Part shown: in pieces, positions 52,344 through 61,312 of the stretch
Position numbering within the stretch: the first letter of the stretch is position 1
Layout of the letters: each line of letters begins with the position of its first letter
Source of the DNA: Lujinxingia sediminis
GTDB taxonomy: Bacteria; Myxococcota_A; Bradymonadia; Bradymonadales; Bradymonadaceae
Reading direction: 5' to 3'
DNA length: 64,000 nt
Assembly (NCBI RefSeq): GCF_004005565.1
Contig: NZ_SADD01000011.1
Location: 62,001-126,000 of the forward strand
Program-made: the position numbers and the translations under genes
Notes under the pieces: generated by a model
The model's database searches: none
Seen by the model: only the letters and a program-made list of their open reading frames with translations
What the model was told of the DNA's origin: nothing

Positions 52344-52377
52344 GGCGATCCTTGAGGTCGGCGCATGACGCCAGAGT

Positions 52378-55170
52378 TCAGAATGCGTCGCGCACAAGTT
52401 CGAGTCGAAGTCCGAACTCCAGGTCGGTGCGTTCGGAACCGGCGGCGAAGGCCCCGGAGACGTAATCCAGCTCGCTGTAGGGCTGGACAAGCAGCGCATG
52501 GTTGGCGAGGGCCAGCGTAAGTGTGACGCTCATTCGCGCGCTGAGATTACGCTCGGAGTGCAGATTGAGGATGTTGAAGAGCTCAGCGTGGCGAATACGC
52601 ACATCGAGGGCGTTGGCGTAGTAGCCACCCAGGTGGACACGGCCCAGGAGGTAGGCCTGGCCGCCGGCCAGGCCCGCGGTTTCGGTGCGGCCGACGTTGA
52701 GGTCGAGCGCCGGGCCCAGCCCCAGCGCGAGCAGGGAGGTGCCGGAGTCGGATCGAAGAAGCGGCAAGACCAGCCCGAAGAAGCCGTGGGTGCGCAGCGG
52801 AAGTTCCCCGGCGATATGGCGAGCATCGAGTTCCAGCGCCCAGCCAAAGCGGTCGGTGAAGCCGCGTCGCGAGCCGGCCCGCGGGGTCGCGATGCTGATG
52901 TAACGAAAGAGGGTGACGTCGAGCTCCAGGCGCTGCATCGCCTCGGCGTTGAGCGGAGCGCTGGCACGCACTCCCAGCGCGGTAGCCTCCACTTCGGGAC
53001 GATGGCCATGAAGTCGGCGCTCGCCAAGGCGATCGTCGAGCAACGCCCAGTCCAGGTGCAGTCTCAGGGCGCTCTGCGGGGGCAGGGCAAGGCCATCTGC
53101 GCTGAGCATCACCCCCCAGCGTCCGGCGTTGGAGGTGCGCAGGGAGCGTTCGCTGCGTTCAACCTGCGTGGTGGCATAGTGCGTTTCACGCGCGTTCAGA
53201 GCGGCGCGGGGGTCGTAAAGATCGCGAAGGACCAGCCAGTCGATAAGCTCACCCTGAGCCTGACTGGCGGCGCGATGGGCGTCGATTAAGAGGGCGTGCC
53301 AGTCCAGGGCGCGCTCCTCGGCCCGGGTGGGCTCCTCGCGCGGTGCGCGGCGCAGGTGCTCCTGGACCGCGTCGAGGAACTCGTTGCGCTGGCGCGCTCG
53401 CAATCTGGCGCGTTCATGGCGATAGAGCTCCCGACGTAGTGCCAGGATCTCCGCAGCGCTAAAGCGCAGAGGCTCAAGCTGGGCGCGCTCTTCAAACTCC
53501 ATCAACGTCGCCTCCACCAGCTGCAACTCGGAGGTCTCCAGGGCGATAAAGGCGTCGTAAAGCCCGCTGGCTTCATCGGCCAGTTCGGGGGCCCGGGTGA
53601 CCAGCTCTCGAAGCGGGCCGAGCAGGTCGTCGTAGCGGCCCGCACGAAGATCGGGAGGGCCACGGCGCAGCGCATCGATCACCTCCGCAAGCTCTGCGGG
53701 GGCGGCCGGATGCAGGACAAAGCGTTCGGTGAGTCGGTCGATGTGCTCGCTGGCCAGAATGGCACGCTCCTCAGCGCTGAGCACGTCGGCATCGGGTTTT
53801 CTTAAGAGCGGCTCACCGCTCTCGGTGGTGACACTGGCCAGGATGTCGAGGACCTCGGTGGGCATCGCAAAGACTTTGCGGGGCAAAGGCTCCTCGCGGT
53901 CGAGGGCCGGGCCGATCAGGTCGATCAAAAAGGAGGCGCAGTTATGCGTTGTGAAAAAGTAGGGGTAGGCAAAGCGCCGCTCCACTTCCCAGATGCGCTC
54001 TAAGAGCTGGCGGGTCTGTTGCTCGGTGAGCGCAAGGGGGTAGCGGCGCAGCGTGCGTTGCTCCAGCTGCAGGTAGGTGCGGTCGATGCCCCGAAAGGTC
54101 GAGAGATCGAAGACCGCCAGAAAGCCGCCGGCCATACCTTCAAGCACAAAACGTAGAGGGTGAATGTCAGAGTCGGTCACCGCGCCGAACTGGTAGACGT
54201 ATTCAAACCCCTGACTTCGGAAGAGCTCGGCGGAGCGGTGTCTCACGTGGATCAGGAGATGGCCGAAGAGCGACTCGGGGCGATCGGTGCGCTCGGCGGC
54301 AAAGAGCACATCCACGCCCATCAGGTTGTCGATGTCGGCCCAGCGTTCAAAAGCCGGGCAATCGTACGTGGGCGGATCATCGGCTCGCAGCGTCCCGCGG
54401 CGCCAGTCGGGATCGATGCGGTTGAAGACGTCGGTGATCACACGATTGCGCGTGAACTCCTGGCAGCTGAAGGTCAAATCCGGGGAGTACACCTGCGTGC
54501 CCAGCCGCGGCGTGATGTCGATGAGATCTTCTTCGCGAAAGAAGAAGGCCTCGGCGCTGGTCACAAAATCGAGGTGGGCGGAGCTCTGGCCCATCGGGCG
54601 CAGGTAGCCGTGAAGATCGCGGTTCCGGGGGCGTGCACCGGCGCCGTCCCAGCCGTTGATGGAGCGCCAGCGGTAGCTCTGGCTCAGATCATGGATCGTG
54701 TCGGCGCGGGCGATGAGCGCGTGGGCGATAGCGCGCTGGCGCCAGAGCTGCTGGCGGGCCGGGCGAGTCAGCGCGCGCTGGCGATCCAACGGGCCGTCGG
54801 TCTCCATCAGAATCATGTCGTAGATGTAAAAGGATCGACCGTCCTCGGAGAAGGTGGGGCAGGCCTCGGTGTAGCGGCCCATGCCAAAGAGGCAGGGTCG
54901 GGCGCGGCGCTCCAGCAGCAGTGGAGAGGATGCATCGGGGCGCAGCGCCTCGGGCATCTTCGATGCGGCCTGTGCCAGCGTATCGAGTTCGCCGGGGAGC
55001 CAGGGGCCGGGCTCTACAAAGATATGGGACGCACGCAGAGCCTCGACCGCCGGTGGCACATCCTCCTGCCAGGCGGAGGGCTCCCGCGGCGCCGGCGAAC
55101 TCGCGCACGCCGCGTGCAAGAGCGCGGCCAGCGCAAGCAGTGCCAGAAGCGGGAGGGGGAAGCGCGACAT
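52378..55170 (-). CDS. DUF4105 (Lnb N-terminal) lipoprotein with C-terminal outer-membrane barrel
   Basis: 930 residues. Lipobox LLALAALLHAACAS (Cys about 22). The DUF4105 region (about 290-460) includes DVLFAAERTDRPESLFGHLL (the S-xx-GH motif), GGFLAVFDLSTFRGIDRTYL and YPYFFTTHNCASFLIDLIG (the H-N-C segment). A charged helical part (about 470-680) and a C-terminal part rich in amphipathic strands (about 690-930; VTLTLALANHALLVQPYSEL) ending in DAF suggest an outer-membrane barrel. It may act in peptidoglycan or envelope processing; the activity is not known. It begins one base after the aro fusion stop. Confidence 0.8.
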   Translation of the reverse strand: MSRFPLPLLALLALAALLHAACASSPAPREPSAWQEDVPPAVEALRASHIFVEPGPWLPGELDTLAQAASKMPEALRPDASSPLLLERRARPCLFGMGRYTEACPTFSEDGRSFYIYDMILMETDGPLDRQRALTRPARQQLWRQRAIAHALIARADTIHDLSQSYRWRSINGWDGAGARPRNRDLHGYLRPMGQSSAHLDFVTSAEAFFFREEDLIDITPRLGTQVYSPDLTFSCQEFTRNRVITDVFNRIDPDWRRGTLRADDPPTYDCPAFERWADIDNLMGVDVLFAAERTDRPESLFGHLLIHVRHRSAELFRSQGFEYVYQFGAVTDSDIHPLRFVLEGMAGGFLAVFDLSTFRGIDRTYLQLEQRTLRRYPLALTEQQTRQLLERIWEVERRFAYPYFFTTHNCASFLIDLIGPALDREEPLPRKVFAMPTEVLDILASVTTESGEPLLRKPDADVLSAEERAILASEHIDRLTERFVLHPAAPAELAEVIDALRRGPPDLRAGRYDDLLGPLRELVTRAPELADEASGLYDAFIALETSELQLVEATLMEFEERAQLEPLRFSAAEILALRRELYRHERARLRARQRNEFLDAVQEHLRRAPREEPTRAEERALDWHALLIDAHRAASQAQGELIDWLVLRDLYDPRAALNARETHYATTQVERSERSLRTSNAGRWGVMLSADGLALPPQSALRLHLDWALLDDRLGERRLHGHRPEVEATALGVRASAPLNAEAMQRLELDVTLFRYISIATPRAGSRRGFTDRFGWALELDARHIAGELPLRTHGFFGLVLPLLRSDSGTSLLALGLGPALDLNVGRTETAGLAGGQAYLLGRVHLGGYYANALDVRIRHAELFNILNLHSERNLSARMSVTLTLALANHALLVQPYSELDYVSGAFAAGSERTDLEFGLRLELVRDAF

Positions 55171-55171
55171 C

Positions 55172-57412
55172 TCAATCCAGCGTTGGGAGCGACATATGGG
55201 CCTGGGTGATGATGCCCGCTCGACGCGCCTGACGCCACAGCCCCGGATAGGACTTGGTGACACAGCCCGCCCTACTCAGCGTCAGGGGAGTTTCATGTGC
55301 GAGGGCCAGCGCGCACATCGCCAGGCGATGATCGCCGTAGGTCTCAAAGCGGGCGTTCGGGGCGGGCTGATGGGCCAGCGCTTCGACTTCAAAGCCGTCG
55401 TCGGTCGGCACGATCGTCAGGCCGACCTCGGCCATCGAGCGGGCCAGCGCGTCGATGCGATTGCTCTCTTTGTGGCGAAGATGTGCCGCACCGCGGATGC
55501 GTACGCCCACCGGCTGGCGAGCGGCCAGGGCTGCCAGCACCGGAGCGAGGTCGGGCGCGTCGCTCAGGTCGACCTCAAGGACCTCTCCGGCGCGATGGTT
55601 TTTAAGCGTGCGCGCCAGCGATGCAAAGCGCGCGTCAGGATGATCTTCACCGGCGGGTTCCGGTGGCGAGAACCCCGGGAAGAGCGCATGGAGTGCGTGC
55701 CAGACGACCGCCGCGCTGGCGTCTCGCTCAAGCTCCAGTCGCACCGGCTCTCCCAGGGTGGGACCGGGGCTAAGGCGAAGCTCGGTGGGGCTGAGCGCGT
55801 CGATCTGCACGCCCACCTGCCGCAACGCCACCTCCGTAAGTTCAAAGTAGGTCTGGCTGGGCCAGGGCCCGGGGCCTGTGCGCTCCAGCACAAAGGTGTG
55901 ACCTGCGGCCGCCAGGAGTGCCAGCGCCGAGCCATACTGCGACGAGGGCGCCGCCGCCACACGCAGGCGCTCCGGGTGGGTCTGCCACCCGCGCACCTCA
56001 AAGCCATCGTCGGTGGGCTGGATGCTCGCGCCGCCCTCCACCAGCGCGTCGATCAGCGGCTGATGCGGGCGTCGCACAAGCCCCGGCGCAAACCTGAGGC
56101 GGGTGCGCCCGGGACGCGCCGCCGCCGCCGCCAGCGCAAAGCGACCGCCGGTGGCACCCTCGCCCAGGTAGAGGTCGAGCTCAGCGTGGGGGTCTTGGCC
56201 CATCGCTTCGAGTGCGGCCGAGGTCAATCGTACGTCATCCGGCGGTGTCTCATCCCCGGTGTCAAAATTCACCGGAGCCTGGCGCAAGGCCTTGATCACC
56301 GCAAAACGCTGTGCCCGGGACTTATCCACCGGCAGGCGCGGGGTATGCCCGGTGGGTGCGCCGCGCCAGATCGTAAGATCGCGTGTGCGCCAGATCTCGT
56401 GGACCTCGATCAGCGCCTCCCACCAGCGTTCGGCCTCCCAGGCGGTGGTGAGCTCGGGGAGCCCCGGGCCGCGCAGTCCGATGGAGATGAGGCGGCCATC
56501 GCGGCGCTTCTTGTCGGCACCGACCTTTGCCACGAAACGCGCGCGGGTGGCGTCGTCGAACGAAAAGGGGAGGGGACGCAGCAAGGGGTCGAGGTGCGTG
56601 AGCAAACGGGTGGCCTGGGCGCGCTCCAGCCCCAGGTCGCGGTAGCTTAAGAGGGCGCAGGCCGCCATCCCCCAGGCCACGGCCGGGCCGTGCCCCAGCC
56701 CGCCAAACGCTTCGATGCCATGACCGGCGGTATGTCCCAGGTTCAAGAAGGTGCGGATGCCCCGCTCTTCGCGAGGATCTTCGCTGACAATGCGCAGTTT
56801 GAGCGCGATCGCCTGCTCGATCACCTCATCGAGCATCGGGCCCGCTTCGCTCACCGGGGCCGCCAGGAGCTTCTGGAGGGTTGCGGGGTCATCAACATGT
56901 GCAAGCGCCGGCGCCCCGTCGAGCCATAGCGCTTTGAGGGCCTCAACCATCCCGGCCTCCCGCTCATCGAGGGGAAGCGAGGCCAGGAGCTCCCGGCAGA
57001 TCACCACGCGCGAGGCCATATAAAAACTACCCAGCTGGTTTTTACGCTCGCCCAGATTCAGCGCCGTTTTGCCTCCGTGGGCCGAGTCCACCATCGCCAG
57101 CAGCGTGGTGGGCACATGCCAGAGTTCCACGCCGCGCCAGAGCACGCTGGCCAGAAATCCCACCGCGTCTCCCAGCGAGCCGCCCCCCACACCCACCAGG
57201 ACCATCGGACGTGTGGCGCGCCGCGCAAGCACGGCTTCGGCAAGCTCCCCCAGGCGCGAAAGCGACTTCAGGCCCTCGCCGGCCTCCACCACGATGGGCT
57301 CGGGAAGGTGCGCAAGCACCGCCGACGGGAGGTTGGCGTCAGCAAGGACCACGCAGTGATCGGGAAAGGAAAGATCGCGCAGCGTGGGCACGACATCGAG
57401 GCTGGGAAGCAT
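55172..57412 (-). CDS. Bifunctional 3-dehydroquinate synthase / EPSP synthase (AroB-AroA fusion)
   Basis: 746 residues. The first half (about 1-342) is 3-dehydroquinate synthase: GGGSLGD (76-82), PTTLLAMVDSAHGGKTALNL (101-120), E157/K160 (MVEALK), metal-site H227 and H231 (GHTAGHGIE) and DKKRRDG (300-306). The second half (about 343-746) is EPSP synthase: K364, S365 and R369 (DKSRAQR), R424 (GATGGR), SSQ (490-492), D621, KES with R652 (648-652), GDHR (693-696) and K720 (TKSYPG). It thus carries shikimate steps 2 and 6 in one chain. No stop or start divides the halves. The order is that of the first two AROM domains. Confidence 0.93.
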   Translation of the reverse strand: MLPSLDVVPTLRDLSFPDHCVVLADANLPSAVLAHLPEPIVVEAGEGLKSLSRLGELAEAVLARRATRPMVLVGVGGGSLGDAVGFLASVLWRGVELWHVPTTLLAMVDSAHGGKTALNLGERKNQLGSFYMASRVVICRELLASLPLDEREAGMVEALKALWLDGAPALAHVDDPATLQKLLAAPVSEAGPMLDEVIEQAIALKLRIVSEDPREERGIRTFLNLGHTAGHGIEAFGGLGHGPAVAWGMAACALLSYRDLGLERAQATRLLTHLDPLLRPLPFSFDDATRARFVAKVGADKKRRDGRLISIGLRGPGLPELTTAWEAERWWEALIEVHEIWRTRDLTIWRGAPTGHTPRLPVDKSRAQRFAVIKALRQAPVNFDTGDETPPDDVRLTSAALEAMGQDPHAELDLYLGEGATGGRFALAAAAARPGRTRLRFAPGLVRRPHQPLIDALVEGGASIQPTDDGFEVRGWQTHPERLRVAAAPSSQYGSALALLAAAGHTFVLERTGPGPWPSQTYFELTEVALRQVGVQIDALSPTELRLSPGPTLGEPVRLELERDASAAVVWHALHALFPGFSPPEPAGEDHPDARFASLARTLKNHRAGEVLEVDLSDAPDLAPVLAALAARQPVGVRIRGAAHLRHKESNRIDALARSMAEVGLTIVPTDDGFEVEALAHQPAPNARFETYGDHRLAMCALALAHETPLTLSRAGCVTKSYPGLWRQARRAGIITQAHMSLPTLD

Positions 57413-57438
57413 CGTGAAAATACCTGGGTAGAGACGAC

Positions 57439-59028
57439 TTAAAGCAGCGGGCTGAGGAGGCGTGCAAAACCCTCCATGAGGCGAGTGCGGTAGGGACGTG
57501 CGCGGTGCGCGTCGAGCTCAATCTCGGTGGAGCGGCTCTGGGTTTCAAGGAAAAGTCGGCACATCTGACGGTTGAGCGGGTGGCTCTCCAGCACGCAGTT
57601 GGCCTCGAAGTTGAGCCGAAAACTACGGATGTCCATGTTGGCGCTTCCCATAAAGATGTGGTCGCGGTCGTGGACGATGAGTTTGGCGTGCAAGACCCGG
57701 TCGCGGTACTCGAAGATGCGCACGCCCACCTCCAGGAGCCCCTCCCAGTAGGAGCGACCGGCGTGCTGGGTGATGGGCACATCGCTCTGCTGAGGCACGA
57801 TGATACGCACGTCGACCCCGCGCATCGAGGCGGTTTGAAGCGCAGCCATGATCGCGCTGTCGGGCACAAAGTAGGGTGTGATCAGGTAGAGACGCTCGGT
57901 GGCCGAGGTGATCGCCAGAAAGAACATCTTGTGGATCGTATCGAGGGTGTCGTCGGGGCCGCTCGCCACGATGCGGGCGACGGTGGGGATGGCGCGGGGC
58001 AGGTCGCCGCGCTCCCTCATGCTCTCTTCAGCCCTGGCGGTCTGGCCCGTGAGAGCGCCCGTGTCGTCGGCCTCAATGGCCGCAGGGGAGTGGTCCGAAA
58101 GTCCGCTGAAATAGCGCTCTTCAGCGAGGTCTTCGCCGGTCGCAAAGTGCCAGTCTTCGGCAAACACCTCCTGGAGCTGGTAGACGATCGGGCCGCGTAA
58201 CTCGACGGCCATATCGAACCACTCCAGGTAGTCATCGGCGATGTTGACCCCGCCGGTAAATCCGACCTCTCCATCGATGATGAGCAGCTTGCGGTGGTTG
58301 CGGAAGTTGACGCGCAGGCGGCGCTCCAGAAGACGGACCGGGAGAAAGGGGGCAGCGCTGGCACCGGCGTCGAGAAGCGGCTTTATAAAGCGTTTGCGGA
58401 TGCTCGAGGAGCCGATGGCATCGTAGAGGATGCGCACCTCCACGCCGGCGCGGGCGCGCTCGGCGAGGAGATCGCGAAAACGCTGGCCGGTGGCATCCTC
58501 GCGCCAGATGAAGAACTCAAAGTGGATATGATGTTTCGCATCGCGGATCGCCGCCTCAAAGGCGTCGAACGCCACCGCCGAGGAGGGGAGTGGGCGGGCG
58601 AGGTTGTCGCGGATGGGCGGGAAGATCCCGTGTTCATCGTGAAGGACCAGGTTGCGGGCTGGCGAGATCGCCGAGAGCGAATTGAGCGGGCTGAGTGGGC
58701 TGTCAGCGGCGACCGCCGCGTCGGCGTCTGAGCCGCGAGCCAGATCATGAAAAGAGCGGGAGATGCGCGCCTGAGCGCGCGAGCGTCGCCGCTTACGACG
58801 CCGCATATGGTTGCGACCGATGATCCACCAGAGCGCCGCGCCGATAAAAGGCATCGCCAGCAGGGTCAAGATCCACGCCAGCGCCGCCATCGGGCGAGTG
58901 CCCCGCTGAAGCAGGACTGTGGGAATGAGCGCGATGCCCAGCACTCGCCCGCTCCAGGCCACCGTCGTCCACCAGGTCCAGTTCCACTCGAAGGTTGCGG
59001 GATCAAAGCCGGGAAAAAATTCGAACAT
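57439..59028 (-). CDS. Cardiolipin synthase (PLD family)
   Basis: 529 residues. Two N-terminal membrane helices (VAWSGRVLGIALIPTVLLQR; AALAWILTLLAMPFIGAALW) are followed by two PLD catalytic motifs: NHRKLLIIDGEVGFTGGVNI and LHAKLIVHDRDHIFMGSANM (HxK-x4-D type). Cardiolipin synthases condense two phosphatidylglycerols to cardiolipin and glycerol at the inner membrane. The start at 59028 (MFEFFPG) precedes the first helix; the upstream frame is Arg/Pro-rich. A long Ser/Asp linker (about 110-130) is a little unusual. It lies 26 bp upstream of the aro fusion on the same strand, so co-transcription is possible. Confidence 0.92.
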   Translation of the reverse strand: MFEFFPGFDPATFEWNWTWWTTVAWSGRVLGIALIPTVLLQRGTRPMAALAWILTLLAMPFIGAALWWIIGRNHMRRRKRRRSRAQARISRSFHDLARGSDADAAVAADSPLSPLNSLSAISPARNLVLHDEHGIFPPIRDNLARPLPSSAVAFDAFEAAIRDAKHHIHFEFFIWREDATGQRFRDLLAERARAGVEVRILYDAIGSSSIRKRFIKPLLDAGASAAPFLPVRLLERRLRVNFRNHRKLLIIDGEVGFTGGVNIADDYLEWFDMAVELRGPIVYQLQEVFAEDWHFATGEDLAEERYFSGLSDHSPAAIEADDTGALTGQTARAEESMRERGDLPRAIPTVARIVASGPDDTLDTIHKMFFLAITSATERLYLITPYFVPDSAIMAALQTASMRGVDVRIIVPQQSDVPITQHAGRSYWEGLLEVGVRIFEYRDRVLHAKLIVHDRDHIFMGSANMDIRSFRLNFEANCVLESHPLNRQMCRLFLETQSRSTEIELDAHRARPYRTRLMEGFARLLSPLL

Positions 59029-59290
59029 CGCTCGCCGCCGCTGGCAAGGGGTTAAGGTTCGGCCGGGACTGAGCGCGGGCTGAGAGGCGCTTTTGGCACG
59101 GCTGACCACGTCGCGCAACCTGATGAGCGGTGCTTAAAAGAGTTCTCGGCCGCTGTGGTTGCCGCTTGAGCGGGTGTCGCGTTAAGTTCGTGTGGTCGGA
59201 CACAGCAGTGGCGGCGCAATCGGCTCGGGCGAGCGTCCCGGGATACGACCGCCGGCGCAGGTCAAGTCGATTCACGATGGTGAGGTGTTT

Positions 59291-59755
59291 ATGTCAAAGC
59301 CCGGATACCACGACCGAACCAACGCGCCCATTGAGTGTCCGCTCAAAAAGAGTGTGATCGCCTGGGCGCGCTGCAAGGAGTACCGCAGCGACTACACATG
59401 TCTGTGCAAAGAAGCCCGCGACCGCTTGCGAATCAAGGGGGAGGGGAAAGAGGCATTTGAAGAGAAGTTGCGTGAGATTCGTCGACCCATTCCCGATGAG
59501 CCCGAAGGCTGGTCGGTGGAGCGGCAGACGCGTTTTTACCTGATTCATGACGAGCATGGCGAGCTTGTGCATCGCGCCACCAATCAGGCCGAATGCGCCC
59601 ACTTTCTGGAACTTGCCGCCCGCGCCCGCGCCCTCGAAGAAGAGAACGAGAGGTTGTGGGCGCTGCTCGAAGAAGAACTACTGGGCCAGGACAACCCCTG
59701 GAACCAGGTCGATGAGATGCTGACCGAAGACTCGGCGGCGTATGAAGAGGAGTAG
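59291..59755 (+). CDS. Small Cys-containing coiled-coil protein, unknown
   Basis: 154 residues, no signal. The N-terminal third has Cys at PIECPLKKSVIAWARCKEY and YTCLCKEARD, possibly a metal-binding cluster. The rest is charged, with a helical segment AARARALEEENERLWALLEE (coiled-coil-like), and ends acidic (YEEE). GAGGTG lies a few bases before ATG 59291. The gene is followed six bases later by the lipoprotein-like gene, probably one unit. No family recognised. Confidence 0.65.
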   Translation: MSKPGYHDRTNAPIECPLKKSVIAWARCKEYRSDYTCLCKEARDRLRIKGEGKEAFEEKLREIRRPIPDEPEGWSVERQTRFYLIHDEHGELVHRATNQAECAHFLELAARARALEEENERLWALLEEELLGQDNPWNQVDEMLTEDSAAYEEE

Positions 59756-59761
59756 AGCAGT

Positions 59762-61111
59762 ATGAAGATGGCTGGATGGACGATGAAGGCGGGTGGCGCG
59801 GCGGTCGGGCTGGGCGCGATGCTGGCGGCTTCGCTTGCGCTGACCACCTCGACCGGGTGTGAGGCGCTCAGTGCGAGCTGTACCCAGGTGGAGGGAGAGT
59901 ACGAGCAGGCGGTACGCGCCGAAGGTGCACCGGGCGAGCTCGACCCGCAGGGAGCCCCGCAGATCGCGATGGCCCTGCGCATGGATATGGTCAACGACCT
60001 GGCCAACCGCGTGCTGGCCACGGCGCTCACCGAGACGCTGAATTTTCAGGGCACGATTCCGGTCAGCGGGACCCAGGGGCTGGATTTTAGCGTGCAGCGC
60101 CCCAGCCTGGCTCTGGAGCTGGAGGCGTCGAGCGCCTGTGAGACCTGCGTGCGTATGAAAGGGGACTGGGGTGGTGATTTTGGTGTGACCATTCCGGTGA
60201 TCGGCCGTCAGTCCAGCGCGCTCAACGGCAGCGTGGACTGGACGGTGCCCTTGAGTGTGGAGCGCGACGCCAATGGTGAAGTCGCCATCTACTTTGACTC
60301 TCCGGCGGCGGTGCGTCTGGGGGCGCCGCGCATCACCGGTAGCATCGCTGCGCTGCCTTCAAGCTGGGCACGCACGTTGGAGCCGGCGTTGATGAACCTC
60401 GTCCAAGAACGGCTGGCCGATCAGGTGCCGCGGGTGCGCATCGCCGGCTACGCCATGCCCGACTTCGGGGTGGCGGGCCTGGAGTTTACGCCCTCGCTCT
60501 TTAAGCTCGACAGCCGCTCCAACGCGCTGATTCTGGGCATCCGAACCAACCTTGATGCTCCCGGCTCCGACGCCGCCGCGCTGGGCTCTGCGCTTCAGCT
60601 GAGCGAGGGGCAGAACGTGGCGTTGGGTGTGCAGCCTGGTCTCATTGTCGAGGGCGTGCGTCTGGCGATGCGCGAAGGCAAGGTCGCACGTCGTTATACG
60701 CTCACCGGCAATGAGTCCGAGAACGGACCGACCTACGCGACGATCGATAACCTGCAGGTGGGAAGCGCCGCGGGCAGTGCTGTGCCGCTGGGGCTGAACT
60801 TCCGCCTCTTTAACCACGGCGCCGACTGGGGCTGCTTCTCGATGGACGGGCGAGCCGTTTCTGCGCTCAAGGTTGAGGAGGGACGCGTCTCTCTTGACCT
60901 TGAAAAGGTTGAGTTCTCGGGCTCGCGCATCGCCGATGCGGCGAACTGGGGGGCGGCGCAGTTTGTGACCCGCACCCAGGGGCTTCTGAGCGCGGCGCTC
61001 AACGACGATGTGGTCGTGGGTTCCGATCTGGGAGTGAGCCTTCGCAGCGATCAGGTGAGCGCGGGCGCCGGCATGCTCGTGCTTAAAGGGCAGGGCGCAA
61101 CGACCGACTAA
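59762..61111 (+). CDS. Exported lipoprotein-like protein of unknown function
   Basis: 449 residues. N-terminal signal (MKAGGAAVGLGAMLAASLAL) with a STGC lipobox (Cys about 33). The mature part begins with Cys-containing SASCTQVEGEYEQA and runs as a long, mostly beta-type domain with a duplicated flavour: LNFQGTIPVSGTQGLDFSVQ, IPVIGRQSSALNGSVDWTVP, LILGIRTNLDAPGSDAAALG and RYTLTGNESENGP. This could be a lipid-binding tubular fold, but I cannot support it by motifs. Coupled to the small Cys gene upstream (6 bp). Confidence 0.68.
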   Translation: MKMAGWTMKAGGAAVGLGAMLAASLALTTSTGCEALSASCTQVEGEYEQAVRAEGAPGELDPQGAPQIAMALRMDMVNDLANRVLATALTETLNFQGTIPVSGTQGLDFSVQRPSLALELEASSACETCVRMKGDWGGDFGVTIPVIGRQSSALNGSVDWTVPLSVERDANGEVAIYFDSPAAVRLGAPRITGSIAALPSSWARTLEPALMNLVQERLADQVPRVRIAGYAMPDFGVAGLEFTPSLFKLDSRSNALILGIRTNLDAPGSDAAALGSALQLSEGQNVALGVQPGLIVEGVRLAMREGKVARRYTLTGNESENGPTYATIDNLQVGSAAGSAVPLGLNFRLFNHGADWGCFSMDGRAVSALKVEEGRVSLDLEKVEFSGSRIADAANWGAAQFVTRTQGLLSAALNDDVVVGSDLGVSLRSDQVSAGAGMLVLKGQGATTD

Positions 61112-61312
61112 TGCGTCGCTGCGATCCCGGGCAGGCTCGGGTTTAACCCGGGCTTGCCCCCCTCAAAACCCTGTGTTAAGGGGGGCGACAAATCCGCACG
61201 CCTTCGGACGAAGGCCCCAGGTGCTCCGGTGCGCGAGGTCGCGCTAACCGGGGTGGGAGCCGACGGATGATGAAGGCGGAAGACCAACAAATTCCTCATC
61301 AGGAGCAACACC
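61112..61312 (+). promoter_or_regulatory. Structured leader upstream of rpsB
   Basis: A perfect 12-bp hairpin lies at about 61129-61155 (arms GCAGGCTCGGGT and ACCCGGGCTTGC with GU pairs), followed by CCCCCCT/AGGGGGG. Near the start codon, TGATGA (about 61268) can pair with TCATCA (about 61296) next to the AGGAG ribosome-binding site. The first hairpin has no T-run, so it could terminate the previous gene only weakly. S2 is known to autoregulate rpsB through leader structures in some bacteria; no conserved motif was recognised here. Confidence 0.45.

Noticed and set aside
55172-56350. Loss of the essential Lys-Ser of the EPSP synthase half
   Set aside because: At first GATGGR seemed to stand in for the KSxxxR motif. 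Re-alignment shows DKSRAQR (363-369) is that motif and GATGGR corresponds to the later GNSGTTMR region, so the catalytic residues are kept.
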